Assembly: GCF_029023785.1 (NCBI RefSeq)
Contig: NZ_CP118955.1
Coordinates: 2,441,001 to 2,505,000, forward strand
DNA length: 64,000 nt
From: Enterococcus faecium
GTDB lineage: Bacteria; Bacillota; Bacilli; Lactobacillales; Enterococcaceae
Direction of reading: 5' to 3'
Shown here piece by piece: positions 45,438-54,069 of the stretch (its first letter is position 1; each line of letters starts with the position of its first letter). A model generated the notes under the pieces. That model did not search any database, was not told where the DNA came from, and saw nothing but the letters and a program-made list of their open reading frames with translations. The position numbers and the translations under genes were made by a program.

Positions 45438-46490
45438 TTGTCAAATTAAGCTAGAATAAAATGCTTCTTGTACATAGCTCAAAAATATTTCGATTGGTGT
45501 TCTGTAATTCAATGATTTTCTTGGAATATGATTACGTTGATTGCTGACACTGGAAATAAATGTCTGATTCACTTCTCTAAAATCCATTGATTTCGGCAGT
45601 CCATTACGACGCAGAATCCCGTTAGAATTCTCGTTTAATGGGCGTTGAGAAGGTGTTCCAGGGTCCGCAAAATATATATCAATATCATGTTGGTTACTAA
45701 TGGCTTTCCAGTTAGAAAATTCTTTTCCACAGTCAAACGTAATAGATTTAAAGAAGTTTTTAGGGAAGCGAGAAAACCATTGATTAAGGGCAGTTTCAAT
45801 ATCTAATGCCTTACGGCCGTTGGGTTTAATCGTGATAATGACTTTAGATAATCTTTCAACTAAAGTAATGACGGCACTTTTATGATGAATGCCAACGATC
45901 GTATCACCTTCAAGGTGACCAAACTCAGAATTGAAATCAGGATAATTATCAGGTCGATCATGGATTGAGCGCTGATACTGTTGTTTTCCCCGTTTTTCCT
46001 GATGGCCATTGGGTTTTCTTTTACCTTTCATCGGTAGTGTGTCAATATCAAATATTCCTTTAGAAAATAAACGATAAAGTGTTCTCATACCGCATGAAAC
46101 AGGCCTTTCTTTTCGCCCGATAATGACGTCAGGCGTCCAACCAAGAGTGACTTTCTTTTTAATGTAATCTACTTCATGAGCAGGTAATTGAATGACTTTT
46201 CTACCACATTTTTTCTTATTTTCTTTATACTGGTGCCAATAATCAAGAGCAGTCTTGCCTTGCTTGAACTTATTGACTACATTATAAATAGTTTGTATAG
46301 CACGTCCCATTCGATTAGCGATTTCAACCGGCTTATTATGTTGAAGATAATATGATTCTATCATTGTCAGTTCGTCTATGGTAAGATGTTTGTAGGTCAT
46401 TTATGGTTACACTCCTTTGTTTTCTTTCGTCGGAAATACAATTTGAGTGTACCATAAATGCCTTTTTATTTTTCTAACTTAATTTTACAA
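45438..46490 (-). mobile_element. IS30-family insertion sequence
   Basis: About 1053 bp bounded by 19-bp imperfect inverted repeats, TTGTCAAATTAAGCTAGAA at 45438-45456 and the complement of TTGTAAAATTAAGTTAGAA at 46472-46490 (17 of 19 identical). It holds one transposase gene on the minus strand. I see no clear target duplication beside the ends. It is inserted in the surface-protein gene, about 40 codons in. Related in sequence to enterococcal elements such as IS1252/IS6770. Confidence 0.85.
45441..46400 (-). CDS. IS30-family transposase
   Basis: A complete 319-residue DDE transposase. An N-terminal helix-turn-helix (HLTIDELTMIESYY, then IANRMGRAIQTIYNVV) is followed by the integrase core with EGDTIVGIHHKSAVITLVER, TFDCGKEFSNW and the DDE glutamate in NENSNGILRRNGLPK. 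The gene fills the element; its stop lies in the left inverted repeat. The ATG follows AAAGGAG. It looks intact and could still move the element. Confidence 0.92.
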   Translation of the reverse strand: MTYKHLTIDELTMIESYYLQHNKPVEIANRMGRAIQTIYNVVNKFKQGKTALDYWHQYKENKKKCGRKVIQLPAHEVDYIKKKVTLGWTPDVIIGRKERPVSCGMRTLYRLFSKGIFDIDTLPMKGKRKPNGHQEKRGKQQYQRSIHDRPDNYPDFNSEFGHLEGDTIVGIHHKSAVITLVERLSKVIITIKPNGRKALDIETALNQWFSRFPKNFFKSITFDCGKEFSNWKAISNQHDIDIYFADPGTPSQRPLNENSNGILRRNGLPKSMDFREVNQTFISSVSNQRNHIPRKSLNYRTPIEIFLSYVQEAFYSSLI

Positions 46491-48192
46491 TTCGCGTGAT
46501 CTAACTGGTAACTATGGCTTGTTAGGAATTGCTAGTCAATTCCACGTATTTGCTAAAAATAAGACAACTGTGAATGCACATACAGACGGAAATATAGCAA
46601 CACATGAACTTGATGCAAAAAATAATTTTGGTACAGAGCTTCATGAAGGTTTATTGAACCAAGAAATAAATTATATACAAAAAACTGATTCTTTCGCTAA
46701 TTCTTCAGGCATACCTACAGGTAGCACAAGAATGAATAAATTTGTCGTTGGCAGTAACGTGGATGTAGCACTTCAAGATGGTCATCCTACAGTCAATGGA
46801 TCCAGGCTTGATCACTTAACTCCAGATGATTTTTATAAAGATCGTGCTGGGCATGAATATATTGATTTCGAGCAGGAATTTGCTAAATTGAATGTAGCAG
46901 CAAATGATCTTGCAACGATCACTCCAGCTAAAACATATACTGCTGCAGATTTTCCAGACATGAACAATCGGACAATCGATTTAACTGATTTATCAGATAC
47001 CGGGTTTTTATTGGTAAATATCGATGCAGAAGTGTTAACGATGAATACGCCACTTCAAATCATTAATCCAAATGATCAAGTAGTTGTATTTAATGTCATC
47101 AACAGTTCTTCTGCATTGAACGTACAGTCACCAATCAAATACAATGATCGTTCAAATCATGAAACAGAAGATTTTTCGGATGCGAATATCTCTTGGAATT
47201 TTGGAAATGAGATGACTGATTTGACAATCAGTGCTCCTTTTCAAGGAACAATCCTTGCGCCTAATGCTACTATCCGCATTACTCAAAACCAAGACGGAAC
47301 GATTATAGGAACAAATGTGATTTTAGATGCAGCTACCAATCGTTGGGATCCTAACGAAATATTTATCAGCGACAATGGTACAGATACGACAGACACAAGC
47401 GACAGTACAGATACATCTACCACAAGTGATAGCTCAGATTCATCAACTTCAAGCGACAGTACAGATACTACCTCTACCACAAGTGATAGCACGGATACAT
47501 CAGCTTCAAGCGACAGTACAGATACTACCTCTACCACAAGTGATAGCACGGACACATCAGCTTCAAGTGACAGTACAGATACTACCTCTACCACAAGTGA
47601 TAGCTCAGATTCATCAACTTCAAGCGACAGTACAGATACTACCTCTACCACAAGTGATAGCACGGATACATCAGCTTCAAGCGACAGTACAGATACTACC
47701 TCTACCACAAGTGATAGCACGGACACGTCAGCTTCAAGCGACAGTACGGATACATCTACCACAACAAGTGATAGCACGGACACGTCAGCTTCAAGTGACA
47801 GTACAGATACTACCTCTACCACAAGTGATAGCTCAGATTCATCTACCACTACAAGTGATAGCACGGACACGTCAGCTTCAAGTGACAGTACAGATACATC
47901 CTCTACCACAAGTGATAGCTCAGATTCATCAACTTCAAGCGATAGTACAGACACGTCGTCTACCACAAGCGATACACGTCATGCAAGTGTCTCCTTCTCA
48001 AAAACAAGTTCGGATAACAGGACGAACTTTAACTTAACTAATAAAACAAGCAATGACAATGGAAACAAATCAAAAAGAGCACTTCCTAAAACTGGAAGTC
48101 AATCGAATAATTGGATAACACTCGCAGGCGTTATATTACTTGTAATCGGTTTAAGAATCACTTTTATGAGTTATAAGAAATCGAAAAGGTAA
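46489..48192 (+). pseudogene. Surface protein, 3' part: choice-of-anchor A domain, repeat stalk and LPKTG anchor
   Basis: The frame resumes directly behind the insertion sequence. A choice-of-anchor A domain (LGIASQFHVFAKN, then GTILAPNATIRI) covers about 46520-47370. A low-complexity stalk of Ser, Thr and Asp repeats follows, then a sortase signal LPKTG at 48082-48096, a hydrophobic helix and the tail KKSKR. The mature protein would be linked to peptidoglycan by sortase. Without the signal peptide this part cannot be exported, so the gene is disrupted unless the element excises. The first possible start codon here is a TTG at 46519. Confidence 0.85.
47398..47970 (+). repeat. Ser-Thr-Asp repeat region of the surface protein
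   Basis: Around ten copies of a 19-residue (57-bp) unit of the type SDSTDTSASSDSTDTTSTT, with variants SDSSDSSTS and one shortened copy. The DNA copies are highly similar, so the number can change by slippage or recombination. In the cell wall such stalks hold the binding domain away from the surface and are often glycosylated. Confidence 0.9.
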
Positions 48193-48207
48193 AAAAATAT
48201 TCAAGAT

Positions 48208-48249
48208 AAAAAAGAGCAACGTCGCTAACGGACGTTGCTCTTTATTTTT
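48208..48249. terminator. Terminator after the surface-protein gene
   Basis: A perfect 13-bp stem (AAAGAGCAACGTC with GACGTTGCTCTTT, 48211-48223 and 48231-48243) with a U-run on the plus strand and A-runs on the other side, so it may also serve the dmkB operon. Confidence 0.85.
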
Positions 48250-48346
48250 GCTTTTTATCATAAATACAAGAACTACAATTCAATTTGTCAAAAAACACGT
48301 AGATTTCCTTCTGAGAAATTTATTTACGTATCGAACCTTTCCCTAT

Positions 48347-49333
48347 TCAGTCTTTGCGATCCAAAATCAGTTGGGTAAGGGAAAAGAGATTCTCTTTTGT
48401 TCGAAGAGAGGTGGCAGGTAATTTCTTTATTTCCTTCAAAGCCTTTTCTGTGTAAGAGGCCGCTAACTTCCTAGCTTCTTCCACGCCTCCTGTATGTTCA
48501 ACGATTTTGCGTACGGCGTCGACATCTTCTTCTGTCATTGCCGCTTTCTTCTCTAAATAAGGTAGTAGCTTTGGTTTGTTTTTTTGCAAAGAGTAGATCA
48601 ACGGTAAAGAATAGACCCCTTGACGCATGTCTTCTAGTACAGGTTTGCCGATTTCCTGGCTCTCTTTTGTATAATCTAAAATATCATCGATAATCTGAAA
48701 GGCCATCCCGATAGAAAGTCCGATATCTCCTGCTTTTTTTGCGAAGCGCTCGCTTGTTCCACTTTCAAAAGCGCCAACAGAACAACTTAATTGGAACAGT
48801 TCAGCTGTCTTACCTGAAATATTTTCCAAATATTCTTTTACAGAAAGTTCATAATTATAGCGATCATCCATCTGCCCTAATTCGCCATTCAATACTTTTT
48901 CCATACTGCGAGAATTCAATTGGAGACTTTTCAAGGAAGTGGAGTAATCAGACAATAGTTTAAAACAGCAGACAAATAAATAGTCTCCTGCATAGACAGA
49001 AACGACATTACCAAACTGACTACGGATATTAGGCTGACCACGTCGCAGATCCGCTTCATCAACGATATCATCATGGATCAGTGTGGCCGTATGGAGCATT
49101 TCGATAGAAGCTGCCAAAGCGATGGCTTTGTCTCGATCTTGCTCTGGTCCAAATTGTGAGAACAATAGCTGATAGGCAGGACGCAACAGCTTTCCGCCGG
49201 CATGGATCGTTTCTTTGATTGCTTGTTCGACAGGTTTGTTTTTCAGGCGGACAGTTTCTTCCATCCGTTTTAGTGTTTCTGTCAATTCTTTACTTAAAGC
49301 AGGATAGTTTTCCCACATTGGATGTAGCTTCAT
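48347..49333 (-). CDS. dmkB: Polyprenyl diphosphate synthase of the electron-transfer locus
   Basis: A trans-type prenyl synthase of about 328 residues. The first aspartate-rich motif is DDIVDEAD near residue 88 and the second is DDILDY; GGKLLRPAY precedes them. It makes the isoprenoid tail used for a demethylmenaquinone. I chose the ATG at 49333 behind AAGGAG. It is the last gene of the ndh2-eetA-eetB-dmkB group, and pairs in function with dmkA at 55186. In Listeria the matching gene belongs to the extracellular electron transfer locus. Confidence 0.9.
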   Translation of the reverse strand: MKLHPMWENYPALSKELTETLKRMEETVRLKNKPVEQAIKETIHAGGKLLRPAYQLLFSQFGPEQDRDKAIALAASIEMLHTATLIHDDIVDEADLRRGQPNIRSQFGNVVSVYAGDYLFVCCFKLLSDYSTSLKSLQLNSRSMEKVLNGELGQMDDRYNYELSVKEYLENISGKTAELFQLSCSVGAFESGTSERFAKKAGDIGLSIGMAFQIIDDILDYTKESQEIGKPVLEDMRQGVYSLPLIYSLQKNKPKLLPYLEKKAAMTEEDVDAVRKIVEHTGGVEEARKLAASYTEKALKEIKKLPATSLRTKENLFSLTQLILDRKD

Positions 49334-49355
49334 AAAAAAACTCCTTGTGTGACGA

Positions 49356-49922
49356 TTATTTTTTGGTAAACATTGGGCTCCATTTTTGTTTGGTTCCCTG
49401 CTCATAATCTTTTTGGAATCGTTGAAGTGTCTGCACATGTCGTAAAAGATAATTCGCTGCGATCCCGATTGCAATCCCTGATAAAATCCCTAAAACTGAA
49501 AGGACTGGCAAGTACAACATGACTGTCCATGATTGTGCAATGAAAGAAGCCATCAAAAGCTGTCCGACATTATGCATGAAACCGCCGGCCGCACTAATTC
49601 CGATGATACTGACACGTTTTGGTCCTAATTGCTTGACCAATAACATTCCAAAATAACTAAGCAAAGCACCACTCATACTATAAAGGAATGTGGAAATCGT
49701 TCCGCCTAGCAAAGTAGTCAGGAATAGTCGTAGCCAAAGTAGTAAGAAGCTGTCTCGTTTTTTCATGGTAAAAATGGCAACGATCGTGATTAGATTGGCT
49801 AAGCCTAGTTTTGCACCAGGCGCAAAAGAAAAAGGATAAGGGATCATATTTTCCAATAAACCAATGATCACTCCTTGTGCAACAAGTAGCGAAATATAAA
49901 TCATTTTTTGTAATTTACTCAT
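49356..49922 (-). CDS. eetB: EetB, Gx transporter family membrane protein
   Basis: A 188-residue membrane protein with about five hydrophobic segments and the conserved FAPGAKLGLANL stretch of the Gx-transporter family. In Listeria monocytogenes EetB together with EetA is needed for flavin-based electron transfer and is proposed to form a membrane complex that passes electrons from the quinone pool. It lies 13 bp after eetA and 22 bp before dmkB. Confidence 0.87.
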   Translation of the reverse strand: MSKLQKMIYISLLVAQGVIIGLLENMIPYPFSFAPGAKLGLANLITIVAIFTMKKRDSFLLLWLRLFLTTLLGGTISTFLYSMSGALLSYFGMLLVKQLGPKRVSIIGISAAGGFMHNVGQLLMASFIAQSWTVMLYLPVLSVLGILSGIAIGIAANYLLRHVQTLQRFQKDYEQGTKQKWSPMFTKK

Positions 49923-49935
49923 GGTGTGTGAAGGT

Positions 49936-50352
49936 CTAATAAATCAGACTGTCTTCGTCACCTCCATCTGTTGAACGGACTTCGATCACTAATTTATGTG
50001 GCAAACAGACGATGGTTTCGCCATTTTTCGTTGCCCAGCCTCGACGTACGCAGATCTGGTCATCGCAATCTGCTTCTTTTATCCGTACTCGATCGCCATC
50101 TATCTCGATCAAGTTATAATCTCCGTGTTCATCTTTGTAAGTATATGTGTTGCTCTCTTCTCCAGCCATCAAAGGGAATGTTTTGATTTCTGTGCCATCC
50201 ACACGCAGTACCGCTTCTTTTTCTGCTGTTGCGGTGTTTTGCTGAAGACCAAAAATCATGACTGGTAAAAAAGAAAGAACAGTCAAAAGCAAAATAATAA
50301 AAACATCCCAAGGTTTGAGCAGACTTTTTTCAGCAAATTCTTTAAGGCTCAT
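49936..50352 (-). CDS. eetA: EetA, NusG-domain-II membrane protein
   Basis: A 138-residue protein with one N-terminal membrane helix (about residues 16-35) and an extracellular NusG domain II-like part. Cysteines lie in DCDDQICVRRGW and IVCLPHKL, the pattern of this family. In Listeria EetA is an extracellular electron transfer component partnered with EetB. The gene is separated from ndh2 by repeat cluster R6 (about 450 bp), so it may have a separate promoter that I could not identify. Confidence 0.87.
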   Translation of the reverse strand: MSLKEFAEKSLLKPWDVFIILLLTVLSFLPVMIFGLQQNTATAEKEAVLRVDGTEIKTFPLMAGEESNTYTYKDEHGDYNLIEIDGDRVRIKEADCDDQICVRRGWATKNGETIVCLPHKLVIEVRSTDGGDEDSLIY

Positions 50353-50401
50353 TTTTGTTCTCCTTTTTCCAGATTAACTCACCCAATTTTAGCATAAAAA
50401 C

Positions 50402-50720
50402 AAGAGGTTGTGACACCTGTGTCTTGCTTTGAGTAATAAGAACGAAGAATAGAAAACAGCTTTCCATGTTTTCTAATTCTTTGGGCTTATTACCGAGAAG
50501 CAGCAGGTGGAACACCGTTTATAACAAGAGGTTGTGACAGAAGTGGGCAACTTCAAGAAATAAGAAGGAATTTACGAAAATTACTTTTCAAGTTTTTGTG
50601 AAATTTCGGCTTATTTTTCGAAGAAGCTACTTCTGGAACACCGTTTATAACAAGAGGTTGTAACAGAGGTTGTGACACCTGTGTCTTGCTCATGGAGGCT
50701 TATCTCGGGCATCTTATTCC
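50402..50720 (+). repeat. Palindromic repeat cluster R6, between ndh2 and eetA
   Basis: Two complete units (about 50403-50525 and 50526-50650) are followed by two truncated beginnings (50651-50667 and 50666-50710). The complete units open with AGAGGTTGTGAC and close with GAACACCGTTTAT. Unlike R1-R5 and R7 the orientation is against the transcription of the neighbouring genes. The cluster sits inside the electron-transfer gene group and so should affect the linkage of ndh2 with eetA-eetB-dmkB. Confidence 0.8.
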
Positions 50721-50733
50721 TTTAATTTTACAT

Positions 50734-50770
50734 AAAAAGGAGGCTGTGACGGTTTGTCTCAGCCCCTTTC
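50734..50770 (-). terminator. Terminator of ndh2
   Basis: On the minus strand GGGGCTGAGAC pairs with GTCACAGCCTCC and runs into UUUUU. It lies about 40 bp after the ndh2 stop and separates ndh2 from eetA. Confidence 0.75.
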
Positions 50771-50808
50771 TATTGAAATCTTGCATTCAAATAACGTTCT
50801 TTATCTAT

Positions 50809-52743
50809 TTATTTCTTGCCGTACTGGGAACTTGGTCTACCGTACCACCAATTACCTAGTGTACGTTGTAGCCATGGAATTACCCAGCGATCCAACCCAA
50901 TCGCACGTCCGGAACCGTTCATCAATGCGAAAGCAACAAAAATGAACCAAATGTTTACCCAGTAAAACATGCCTGATAAGCAGAACGTGATCACCAATAC
51001 AATCGTTGTCGCACTGCATAGCCATGTGAATAATCCAGCAATCAATGCTAATGCCAAGGCAATTTCAAAGAATACCATGAATTTTTGGAAGAACATTGCT
51101 ACATCATTGTTTGGCATGATCACTTGCATGATCTTTGTGAACCAGTCTGGTGACTTCTCAATCACAGCCATTGGTTCTTCACCGTATGCATAACTCAAAC
51201 CAAAATGTGCAGCTTGAGTCGCTGCTTCTCCGGCACTTGCCCCTGCTCCGCTGGCAGCTGTGGTTGCATCACCAGCAGCAGAAGCACCACTGGCAACATC
51301 TGTTACATTGTATTCCCATGTCCAAGGGAACACACTGTTTCCAGTGAACCATGATCCTTCACCAAACCAAGTACTTGGTTTGAACACTTCACCATTCCCA
51401 ATGATTTTTTTGGAAGCTTCAACGAACCAAACTAAACCATAGAAAATACGAAGTGGCACACTCCATAAGACATTGCCGTAACGAGAAGAATGTCCTCGAG
51501 TCACGTTGCGATCATCTTTGATATGGAAAAACTCATGCATTAAATATTGGAACATATAATAACCAGAACGAATATCAAAGAAGTATTTCAAATTCACGAT
51601 ATGTTTCATTACGATAGCTAAAAAGCCGCTTAAATGGATCTTATCAAATAGGTTAGCTACCCCCCATTTGGCACCAATAGAAACCATAAATCCTTGATAG
51701 TTTCCTTTAAATTTATGCTTTTCTCCGCCTTTGATCGAAGCCACGATATTCGCTGCGGCTGTGTGTCCTGTTTGTTCAGCAGCTTGAACGATCTGCGGTG
51801 TCGGTGTTCCTGGGAATTCTTCATAAAAGACTAAATCACCAATGATATAGATGTTTTTATCTTCGTAGCCTTTTGCCTGCATATATTCATTGGCGATCAA
51901 CCGCTGTCCGCGTGCTGATTCTAATCCAAAGTCAGCAGCGTCAGAAGTTCCTTTGACACCAGCTGTCCAAATCAGTGTGTGAGTCGGAATGTTGCGTCCG
52001 TCTTTCAATTTGATATGATCAGCAGCCACTTCTACGATTGGTGCATTCAATAATAATTCCACGTTGTGCTTACGCAAATAGCGTTCAGCTTTTGCAGCAT
52101 CATTTCGATCCAACATATTCAAGATCGTCGGCATTGCCTCTACGACCATCAGTGTGATTTCGTTTGGATCTAATTTATAATCTTTGGCTAGGCGATTTTT
52201 CCAGTCGATCAGTTCCCCAATCATTTCAATACCGGTAAATCCAGAACCACAGACAACGAAAGTCAGCATGGCTTTACGCAGTTCATCATCTGGTTCCAAT
52301 GCAGCTTTTGCTACTGTCTTCTCAATATGTTCCCGAATCCTTACAGAATCTTCAAATGACCAAAGGGTGAATCCGTGTGCTTTGACACCAGGCGTACCAA
52401 AGTCATTCGGCTCTCCGCCCATTCCAAGGATCAGCTGATCAAAAGGATAGGAACCTAATTTGGTCTTGACGATTTTTCGTTCTTTATCGATACCGATTAC
52501 AGTGTCTGTGACAAGTTGTACATTCTTTTGACGAGCAAACAAATGCTGCAGATCGTATTGGATTGCTTCTGGTTCTACACGTCCGCCAGCTACTTCATGC
52601 AACTCGGTCATCATAGTATGGTACGAATGACGATCGATCAGAGTAATTGCTACATCTTCTTTTTTCAGTTTCTTTGCCAAGTATTTTGTAGCTGAAACAC
52701 CGGCATATCCTGCTCCTACAACGACAATATTTTGCTTTGCCAT
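50809..52743 (-). CDS. ndh2: Type II NADH dehydrogenase with membrane domain (Ndh2)
   Basis: A 644-residue protein. The N-terminal two thirds are a type II NADH:quinone oxidoreductase with the FAD motif VVGAGYAGVSATK, the NADH-binding VVCGSGFTGIEMIGELIDW and the C-terminal FAD site IYIIGDLVF. An extra C-terminal membrane domain with several helices (from about residue 530) is not found in the ordinary respiratory enzyme and is typical of the Ndh2 of electron-transfer loci. It feeds NADH electrons to demethylmenaquinone. A clear promoter and an operator-like inverted repeat lie upstream, divergent to pplA. Confidence 0.93.
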   Translation of the reverse strand: MAKQNIVVVGAGYAGVSATKYLAKKLKKEDVAITLIDRHSYHTMMTELHEVAGGRVEPEAIQYDLQHLFARQKNVQLVTDTVIGIDKERKIVKTKLGSYPFDQLILGMGGEPNDFGTPGVKAHGFTLWSFEDSVRIREHIEKTVAKAALEPDDELRKAMLTFVVCGSGFTGIEMIGELIDWKNRLAKDYKLDPNEITLMVVEAMPTILNMLDRNDAAKAERYLRKHNVELLLNAPIVEVAADHIKLKDGRNIPTHTLIWTAGVKGTSDAADFGLESARGQRLIANEYMQAKGYEDKNIYIIGDLVFYEEFPGTPTPQIVQAAEQTGHTAAANIVASIKGGEKHKFKGNYQGFMVSIGAKWGVANLFDKIHLSGFLAIVMKHIVNLKYFFDIRSGYYMFQYLMHEFFHIKDDRNVTRGHSSRYGNVLWSVPLRIFYGLVWFVEASKKIIGNGEVFKPSTWFGEGSWFTGNSVFPWTWEYNVTDVASGASAAGDATTAASGAGASAGEAATQAAHFGLSYAYGEEPMAVIEKSPDWFTKIMQVIMPNNDVAMFFQKFMVFFEIALALALIAGLFTWLCSATTIVLVITFCLSGMFYWVNIWFIFVAFALMNGSGRAIGLDRWVIPWLQRTLGNWWYGRPSSQYGKK

Positions 52744-52766
52744 TGATCATCCGCTCCTTATAGACT

Positions 52767-52838
52767 ATCTATATAATGAATATATGATAATTCTTTTAGT
52801 TTGATACTTATTACACAATCTCCATATATTATATAGAT
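52767..52838. promoter_or_regulatory. Inverted repeat pair in the ndh2 / pplA divergent region
   Basis: ATCTATATAAT-GAA-TATATG (from 52767) and CATATATTATATAGAT (52823-52838) are 16-bp inverted copies apart from a three- to four-base insertion in the first, about 36 bp apart. The second overlaps the -10 box of the ndh2 promoter and the first lies in the ndh2 leader. This is the layout of two operators for one regulator, or of a long leader hairpin; the regulator is unknown. Confidence 0.5.
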
Positions 52839-52856
52839 GTTCTGTTCTTTTGTCTA
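52828..52856 (-). promoter_or_regulatory. Sigma-A promoter of ndh2
   Basis: On the minus strand TAGACA (52851-52856) and TATAAT (52828-52833) are 17 bp apart. Confidence 0.7.
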
Positions 52857-52959
52857 ACTCCTTTTGGATTTTTTTCAAATTTTAAAATAAAGCGTTTTTT
52901 CACGAAATTTGCTGAAAGAAAACGTTTGAAATATTACATGGGTTATTTATCAAAAATAG

Positions 52960-52987
52960 TTGACTTATAGGCTAAAAAGATTAGAAT
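52960..52987 (+). promoter_or_regulatory. Sigma-A promoter of pplA-fmnB-dmkA
   Basis: TTGACT (52960-52965) and TAGAAT (52982-52987) are 16 bp apart, about 55 bp before pplA. Confidence 0.6.
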
Positions 52988-53044
52988 GTATAATGAATCA
53001 CAAAGAAAAATTGTGGACTAGAAATGGAATGGTGGGGTATTAAA

Positions 53045-53980
53045 ATGAAGAAAAGACGTTTTGTAACTGGATTTGCCGTATTAGCATTTTCAGCTCTAGT
53101 GTTAGGCGCTTGCGGCGCAGATGACAACGGAAGCTCAAACTCTTCTTCTGAATCATCTACAGCACAATCTTCGACTGCAAAAAGCACAACAGAATCATCT
53201 GCAAAAGTTGTAGCTGGCGGAGATTTGCAAGACGGCACATATAAATTAGAAGAAAAAAATTATTCAAATGGTTACCGTGCAGTCTTTGAAATGGTTGTAA
53301 AAGACGGCAAAATCACTGAATCAAAATATGATAACGTCAATGAAAACGGCGAATCAAAAACAAAAGATGCAGAATACAACAAAAACATGGAAGCAAAATC
53401 TGGCACAAACCCAGAAAAATACATTCCTGAGTTGAATGACCAATTCTTAAAAGCACAAAGCGCAAGCGGTGTGGAAGTCGTAACTGGAGCTACTCACTCA
53501 TCTGAAAGCTTCCAAAACTACGCACAACAATTGATCCAAGCTGCTCAAGCTGGTAACACAGATACAATCGAAATCGACAATGGTGCTGATTTGAAAGACG
53601 GCACTTACAAGCTTGAAGAAAAGAACTACTCTAACGGCTACCGTGTGCAATTCGAAATGACAGTTGCTGGCGGCAAAGTAACTGAATCAAACTTTGATTA
53701 TATCGACAAAGACGGTAAATCAAAACAAGATGATACAGAATATAATGAAAATATGAAAGCAAAAAGCGGTACAGAACCAAAAACTTACATCCCTACTCTG
53801 AACGACGAATTCGTCAAAGCAATGGGCGAAGAAGATGGCTCACCTGCTAATGTAGAAGTTGTTACAGGTGCTACACACAGCTCACATTCATTCATCATGT
53901 ACGCACAACAATTAGTGAATGCAGCTGAAAAAGGCGACACTCAAACAATCGAAGTAGATAATATCGTAACAGAAAAATAA
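53045..53980 (+). CDS. pplA: PplA, FMN-binding electron-transfer lipoprotein
   Basis: A 311-residue lipoprotein with signal ALVLGAC, a Ser/Thr-rich linker and two tandem FMN-binding domains (about 60-170 and 185-305). Each domain ends in the flavinylation motif TGATHS, with the acceptor threonine at about T150 and T277. An ApbE-type enzyme attaches FMN there. In Listeria the same lipoprotein carries electrons to external acceptors. The ATG at 53045 follows GGTGGGG; the frame opens at 53024. The signal peptide contains a hydrophobic stretch (AFSALVLGA) like enterococcal sex-pheromone precursors. Confidence 0.93.
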   Translation: MKKRRFVTGFAVLAFSALVLGACGADDNGSSNSSSESSTAQSSTAKSTTESSAKVVAGGDLQDGTYKLEEKNYSNGYRAVFEMVVKDGKITESKYDNVNENGESKTKDAEYNKNMEAKSGTNPEKYIPELNDQFLKAQSASGVEVVTGATHSSESFQNYAQQLIQAAQAGNTDTIEIDNGADLKDGTYKLEEKNYSNGYRVQFEMTVAGGKVTESNFDYIDKDGKSKQDDTEYNENMKAKSGTEPKTYIPTLNDEFVKAMGEEDGSPANVEVVTGATHSSHSFIMYAQQLVNAAEKGDTQTIEVDNIVTEK

Positions 53981-54008
53981 TCACATAATCATACTAATAA
54001 AAGTTGGA

Positions 54009-54049
54009 GGGTGGGACGATAGCCAGATTAGGCAGTCGTCTCACCTTTC
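54009..54049 (+). terminator. Intergenic hairpin between pplA and fmnB
   Basis: GGTGGGACGA (54011-54020) and TCGTCTCACC (54037-54046) form a stem without a proper U-run. It may partly end or protect the pplA message so that pplA is made in excess over fmnB. Confidence 0.4.
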
Positions 54050-54069
54050 AAAATGAAGAGAGGAAAAAG

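Noticed and set aside
47283..47966. Long open frame on the minus strand and another plus-strand frame (47327-48037) across the Ser-Asp repeats
   Set aside because: Both are by-products of the low-complexity repeat, which avoids stop codons in several frames. Their products are monotonous and have no start signals.
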